In this document: positions 7,458 through 10,291 of the stretch, piece after piece | Layout: every line of letters begins with the position of its first letter | How positions within the stretch are numbered: position 1 is the stretch's first letter | NCBI RefSeq assembly: GCF_946885725.1 | Contig: NZ_CAMPGZ010000152.1 | Coordinates: 1-10,291, forward strand | DNA: 10,291 nt | Direction: 5' to 3' | DNA from: an uncultured Nocardioides sp. | GTDB lineage: Bacteria > Actinomycetota > Actinomycetes > Propionibacteriales > Nocardioidaceae | Position numbers and translations under genes: made by a program | The notes under the pieces: generated by a model | Seen by the model: only the letters and a program-made list of their open reading frames with translations | Databases searched by the model: none | Told to the model about the DNA's origin: nothing

Positions 7458-7528
7458 TTGCGGTTTGGTCCCCAACCGCAACATTCGGACTCGAGATCCT
7501 GCGGTGCGTGACCAATGGATCGATCCAG
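7458..7528 (+). repeat. Left arm of a 71-bp inverted repeat pair
   Basis: This stretch matches the reverse complement of 7906-7976 at 60 of 71 positions without gaps. The outer 24 bases (7458-7481) are identical in both arms and fold into a hairpin with TTGCGGTT/AACCGCAA ends. Identical inner blocks include ATCCTGCGGT (7496-7505) and TGACCAATGGATCG (7509-7522); the latter runs into the palindrome GGATCGATCC (7517-7526). The arm starts 22 nt after the aldo/keto reductase stop, so its hairpin may also end that transcript. Confidence 0.9.
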
Positions 7529-7551
7529 CAATTGCTCGTGGAGGACCTGCC

Positions 7552-7557
7552 TACGAT
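7552..7557 (+). promoter_or_regulatory. Likely -10 element of the DUF3253 gene
   Basis: TACGAT fits TAnnnT and ends 6 nt before ATG 7564, the geometry of a leaderless message. TTGCTC at 7532-7537 is only 14 bp upstream, too short a spacer for a normal -35, so the -35 is unclear. The element lies between the left repeat arm and the gene. Confidence 0.45.
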
Positions 7558-7563
7558 CGACGA

Positions 7564-7863
7564 ATGGACGACTCGGGCGGCCGCGCCCAGGACGCAACCG
7601 ACACCGGCGAACGACTCGAGGCGGCATTGCTCGAGCTGCTGGAGCAGCGCGCCGACGGCAAGACGGTGTGCCCCAGTGAGGCCGCCCGAGAGGTGTCCGG
7701 GGCGCCTGACGATCCTGATCTCTGGCGCCCGCTGCTGGAGCCGGCACGGGACGCCGTACGGCGTCTGGTGGCGGCCGGCCAGGTCGAGGTGACCCAGCGC
7801 GGCGAGGTGGTCGACCTCGACACCGCGCGCGGACCGATCCGCGTGCGCCGCGCGACGAACTGA
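7564..7863 (+). CDS. Small DUF3253-family protein
   Basis: A 99-aa cytoplasmic protein resembling the DUF3253 family, of unknown function. Recognisable are KTVCPSEAAREV (33-44), WRPLLEPARDAVRRLVAAGQVEVTQ, with a tryptophan at 54, and the C-terminal VVDLDTARGPIRVRR (82-96). The order (helix 17-29, helix 37-44, long helix about 55-71, then a strand-turn-strand 73-85) looks like a winged helix, so nucleic-acid binding is possible but unproven. ATG 7564 is preferred because the conserved region follows soon after and TACGAT lies 6 nt upstream; a longer in-frame reading from 7399 would overlap the reductase and the repeat arm. It stands alone, framed on both sides by the inverted repeat arms. Codon bias resembles the neighbouring chromosomal genes, so a recent foreign origin is not obvious. 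Confidence 0.85.
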   Translation: MDDSGGRAQDATDTGERLEAALLELLEQRADGKTVCPSEAAREVSGAPDDPDLWRPLLEPARDAVRRLVAAGQVEVTQRGEVVDLDTARGPIRVRRATN

Positions 7864-7905
7864 CGCCTCGCGACCCGCGGCGGCGCACCAAGTGGTCGTC
7901 CCGAC

Positions 7906-7976
7906 CTGGAACGATCCATTGGTCAAAGACCGCAGGATTTGCTGTCCGTTTCTTGCGGTTGGGGACCAAACCGCAA
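7906..7976 (-). repeat. Right arm of the 71-bp inverted repeat pair
   Basis: Inverted copy of 7458-7528 (60 of 71 identical, no gaps). Its outer 24 bases (7953-7976) exactly mirror those of the left arm and form the same hairpin. The 11 differences fall in two clusters (the stretch inward of the outer hairpin and three bases in the middle) plus one base that breaks the GGATCGATCC palindrome. It starts 42 nt after the DUF3253 stop and could end that transcript. No target-site duplication is evident next to the outer ends (7451-7457 compared with 7977-7983). Confidence 0.9.
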
Positions 7977-8001
7977 CGGCCCCTCCGCGTGCGCCGGAAG
8001 C

Positions 8002-8035
8002 CTGGCCGGCCGGGCAGCTGAGCCCGGCCGGCCAG
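8002..8035. terminator. GC-rich terminator hairpin at a convergent junction
   Basis: CTGGCCGGCCGGGC (8002-8015) and its exact reverse complement (8022-8035) form a 14-bp stem with a 6-nt loop, AGCTGA. It lies 14 bp beyond the stop of the minus-strand permease gene and downstream of the plus-strand DUF3253 gene, so it can serve both directions. There is no T-tract. Confidence 0.8.
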
Positions 8036-8049
8036 ACCCGGCAGGGTCG

Positions 8050-9552
8050 TCAGGCGCCGCGGTTGGTGGTCTCGCCGGCGGCGACGCGCTGGCCGAGGCG
8101 GCTGTTGCGGCGGCTGTAGCCGAAGTAGACGATGAACCCGAGGCCCATCCAGATCAGGAACCGGATCCAGGTGGCACCGGTGAGGTTGAGCATCAGGTAC
8201 ACGCAGAGCAGCACCGCGAGGCTCGCGACCACCGGGGCGGCCGGGGTGCGGAAGGAGCGCGGCAGGTCGGGGCGGGTGCGGCGCAGGATGAGCACGCCGA
8301 TGCTGACCAGGATGAACGCGAACAGCGTGCCGATGTTGACCAGCTCCGCGAGCGTGCTCAGCGGCACGAACCCGGCGATGATCGCGACGGCGACGCCGGT
8401 GATCAGCGTGATCCGCGACGGTGTGCCGAAGCGCGGGTGCACCTTGGCGAGGCCGATCGGGAGCAGGCCGTCGCGGGCCATCGCGAACGCGACGCGGGTC
8501 TGGCCGAGCATCAGGATCATCACCACGACGATCAGGCCGATGCAGGCGCCCACGGCCACCACGTTGCCCATCCACTCGACGCCCACCGAGTCGAACGCGG
8601 TCGCCAGCGGGGCGGCGTCGTTGGGGTCGATGTCCTTGTAGCTGCGCATGCCGGTGACGACCAGCGAGACCGCCATGTAGAGCACGGTGACGATGGCCAG
8701 CGAGCCGAGGATGCCGATGGGTACGTCGCGCTGCGGACGGCGCGCCTCCTCGGCCGTGGTGGCGACGACGTCGAAGCCGATGAACGCGAAGAACACCACG
8801 GCCGCACCGGTGATCACGCCGGCGACGCCGAAGACGCTGGGCTCGAGCCCGAAGATCGTGCTGATCAACGGCTGCTCGGAGAAGGAGCCGGCGCCCTCGG
8901 CCGCGCCCCGCGCGGGCGGGATGAACGGCGAGTAGTTGCTCGAGTCGATGTAGCCGAGGCCGGCGACGATGACCAGCAGCACGACGGCGACCTTGATCGC
9001 CACCACGACCTGGTTGATCCGGCTGGACAGCTTGATGCCGAGGATCAGCACGACCATCACGGCCAGGGCGATGAGTACGGCGGGCAGGTTGAAGAGCCCG
9101 TCCTCGGCCGAAGCGAGCGACGCGGGCACCTCGAACGGTGTGCCGTCGAGGATCTCCTGGAGGTAGCCGGAGAAGCTCGTGGACAGGGCGGCCGACCCGA
9201 TCGTGAACTCCAGCACCAGGTCCCAGCCGATGATCCACGCGATCAGCTCACCGAACGTCGCGTAGGAGAACGTGTAGGCGCTGCCGGCCACCGGCACGGT
9301 CGACGCGAACTCCGCGTAGCAGAGCGCCGCGAAGCCGCAGGCGACACCGGCGATCAGGAACGACAGCGCGATGGCCGGGCCGGAGTACTGCGCGGCGGCG
9401 GTGCCGGTCAGCACGAAGATTCCGGCCCCGATGATCACGCCGACACCGAAGACGACGAGATCGAGAGCGCCGAGGTTCTTCTTGAGCTTGTGATCGGGTT
9501 CGTCGGTGTCCGCGATGGACTGCTCCACGGACTTGGTGCGGAACATGCTCAT
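8050..9552 (-). CDS. APC-superfamily amino acid permease (CAT/YfnA-like)
   Basis: Integral membrane transporter of 500 aa with about 12-14 helices. The N-terminus FRTKSVEQSIADTDEPDHKL and the following GVGVIIGAGIFVLTG (36-50) are typical of the cationic amino acid transporter branch of the APC superfamily. The unwound GAGIF (42-46) is the substrate-binding helix-1 motif. FIGFDVVATTAEEARRPQRD (257-276) is the usual helix 6/loop signature, and MARDGLLP (358-365) is also conserved. It likely imports a basic or other amino acid by proton coupling; the substrate cannot be read from the sequence. I chose ATG 9552. ATG 9546 is possible, and GTG 9591 would overlap the upstream gene. The start lies 22 bp after the dxs stop, so the two are probably co-transcribed. 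Confidence 0.9.
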   Translation of the reverse strand: MSMFRTKSVEQSIADTDEPDHKLKKNLGALDLVVFGVGVIIGAGIFVLTGTAAAQYSGPAIALSFLIAGVACGFAALCYAEFASTVPVAGSAYTFSYATFGELIAWIIGWDLVLEFTIGSAALSTSFSGYLQEILDGTPFEVPASLASAEDGLFNLPAVLIALAVMVVLILGIKLSSRINQVVVAIKVAVVLLVIVAGLGYIDSSNYSPFIPPARGAAEGAGSFSEQPLISTIFGLEPSVFGVAGVITGAAVVFFAFIGFDVVATTAEEARRPQRDVPIGILGSLAIVTVLYMAVSLVVTGMRSYKDIDPNDAAPLATAFDSVGVEWMGNVVAVGACIGLIVVVMILMLGQTRVAFAMARDGLLPIGLAKVHPRFGTPSRITLITGVAVAIIAGFVPLSTLAELVNIGTLFAFILVSIGVLILRRTRPDLPRSFRTPAAPVVASLAVLLCVYLMLNLTGATWIRFLIWMGLGFIVYFGYSRRNSRLGQRVAAGETTNRGA

Positions 9553-9574
9553 GGCATCGCACCCTGCCACACTT

Positions 9575-10291
9575 CTACTTAGGCGAGCCAACCCGTGCGG
9601 ACAGGTCGGTGCGCTCCGCCAGCTGCTCGATCAGCGCACGCGCGATCGACTGGGCCGTGAGGCCGCTGTGCTCGAGGATCGCAGCCCGCTTCGCGTGGTC
9701 GAGGAAGCGTTGGGGGATGCCGAACAGCCGCACCGGCGTGGTCACGCCTTCCTCGTTGAGCGTCTGCAGGAGCACCGAGCCGACGCCGCCGACGATGCCG
9801 TTGTCCTCGACGCACACGACGAGCCGGTGCTCGCGGGCCAGGTCGACGAGAGCGGGGTCGACGGGCTTGACCCAGCGCGGGTCCACCACGGTGACGCCGA
9901 GCCCCTGGGCGACCAGGCGCTCGGCGACCTCGACCGACGTGCTCGCCATCGAGCCGACACCCACCACCAGCACGTCCTTGGCGCCGTTGCGCACGAGTAC
10001 GTCGCAGCCGCCGACGCGGTCGATCGCGGGTACGTCGTCGTTCGGCGGGCCCTTGGGGAACCGCACCAGCGTCGGGGCGTCCTGCACGTCGACGGCCTCG
10101 CGGAGCTCCTCGCGCAGCCGGGTGGCGTCACGCGGGGCGGCGATGCGCAGGCCGGGCACCACCTGGAAGACCGACATGTCCCACATGCCGTTGTGGCTGG
10201 CGCCGTCGTCACCGGTGACGCCGGCGCGGTCGAGCACGAACGTCACGCCGCACTTGTGAAGCGCGACGTCCATCAGCACCTGGTCGAAGGC
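9575..10291 (-). CDS. dxs: 1-deoxy-D-xylulose-5-phosphate synthase, C-terminal part (cut by window edge)
   Basis: Last 238 codons of DXS, the thiamine-diphosphate enzyme that condenses pyruvate with glyceraldehyde 3-phosphate in the first step of the MEP isoprenoid pathway. The visible part starts inside the pyrimidine-binding domain at [13 protein letters not shown], with the strongly diagnostic [18 protein letters not shown]; the Asp and His in this loop contact substrate in the family. [19 protein letters not shown] and VRFPKG follow, then the C-terminal domain ([70 protein letters not shown]). The frame is open to the window end, so the N-terminal part lies outside. The stop TAG is at 9577-9575. 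This is the only gene of the pathway visible. Confidence 0.95.
   Translation of the reverse strand, partial: AFDQVLMDVALHKCGVTFVLDRAGVTGDDGASHNGMWDMSVFQVVPGLRIAAPRDATRLREELREAVDVQDAPTLVRFPKGPPNDDVPAIDRVGGCDVLVRNGAKDVLVVGVGSMASTSVEVAERLVAQGLGVTVVDPRWVKPVDPALVDLAREHRLVVCVEDNGIVGGVGSVLLQTLNEEGVTTPVRLFGIPQRFLDHAKRAAILEHSGLTAQSIARALIEQLAERTDLSARVGSPK

Noticed and set aside
7458..7976. CRISPR array or integron attC reading of the repeats
   Set aside because: There are only two copies, in inverted orientation and about 380 bp apart, with no spacers of regular length, no cas genes and no integrase.
7451..7983. Target-site duplication next to the outer ends of the inverted repeats
   Set aside because: The flanks (ending gccgccc on the left, starting cggcccc on the right) are both C/G-rich but are not direct repeats.
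7939..9582. Long plus-strand open frame antisense to the permease
   Set aside because: Asp/His/Glu/Gly/Arg-rich composition typical of an antisense frame in GC-rich DNA, while the opposite strand encodes a clear APC permease.
9553..9591. Longer permease start at GTG 9591
   Set aside because: It overlaps the end of dxs and adds residues unlike the usual short permease N-terminus. FRTKSVEQS normally lies right at the start.

Overview
The window is very GC-rich, with G/C-dominated third codon positions, many GTG starts, ATGA/GTGA gene junctions and probable leaderless starts. The proteins (a SigE-family sigma factor, a DesK/NarL-type two-component pair, a DUF3253 protein, an actinobacterial-type DXS) point to a high-GC actinobacterium. 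A Nocardioides-like (Propionibacteriales) origin is my best guess from protein style, not a measured result. The region is chromosomal; no tRNA, rRNA, CRISPR array or transposase is visible, and no gene-free stretch exceeds 300 bases.

Layout. 1-1337 (+): the two subunits of a 3-oxoadipate/3-oxoacid CoA-transferase (pcaI, pcaJ), joined by an ATGA overlap. They converge on a minus-strand gene across a perfect 19-bp-stem hairpin (1366-1420). 1439-2140 (-): a six-helix membrane protein of unknown function. 2263-4142 (-): a two-component system (histidine kinase then LuxR-type response regulator, ATGA overlap). 4143-4271: a divergent promoter region. 4272-5914 (+): a SigE-family ECF sigma factor, overlapped (GTGA) by a single-pass membrane protein with a beta-propeller-like outer domain, probably its partner or anti-sigma factor. 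5928-7436 (+): a MerR-family regulator and an aldo/keto reductase, each preceded by a near-identical MerR-type promoter/operator with a 19-bp spacer. 7458-7976: a DUF3253 gene enclosed by a pair of 71-bp inverted repeats. 8002-8035: a GC-rich terminator hairpin. 8050-9552 (-): an APC-superfamily amino-acid permease lying 22 bp downstream of dxs. 9575-10291 (-): the C-terminal part of dxs, running off the window edge.

How the genes work together. Catabolic (pcaIJ), isoprenoid (dxs) and transport genes flank a central block of three independent regulatory modules: the two-component system, sigma/anti-sigma, and MerR with its reductase. The MerR module is the clearest circuit: the same operator sits in both promoters, so MerR probably controls itself and the reductase. 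The least explained structure is the inverted-repeat-bounded DUF3253 cassette. Each arm is conserved in blocks and its variable bases fall largely in spacers and in a predicted hairpin loop. It could be a small non-autonomous mobile cassette or a pair of copies of a dispersed structured repeat.
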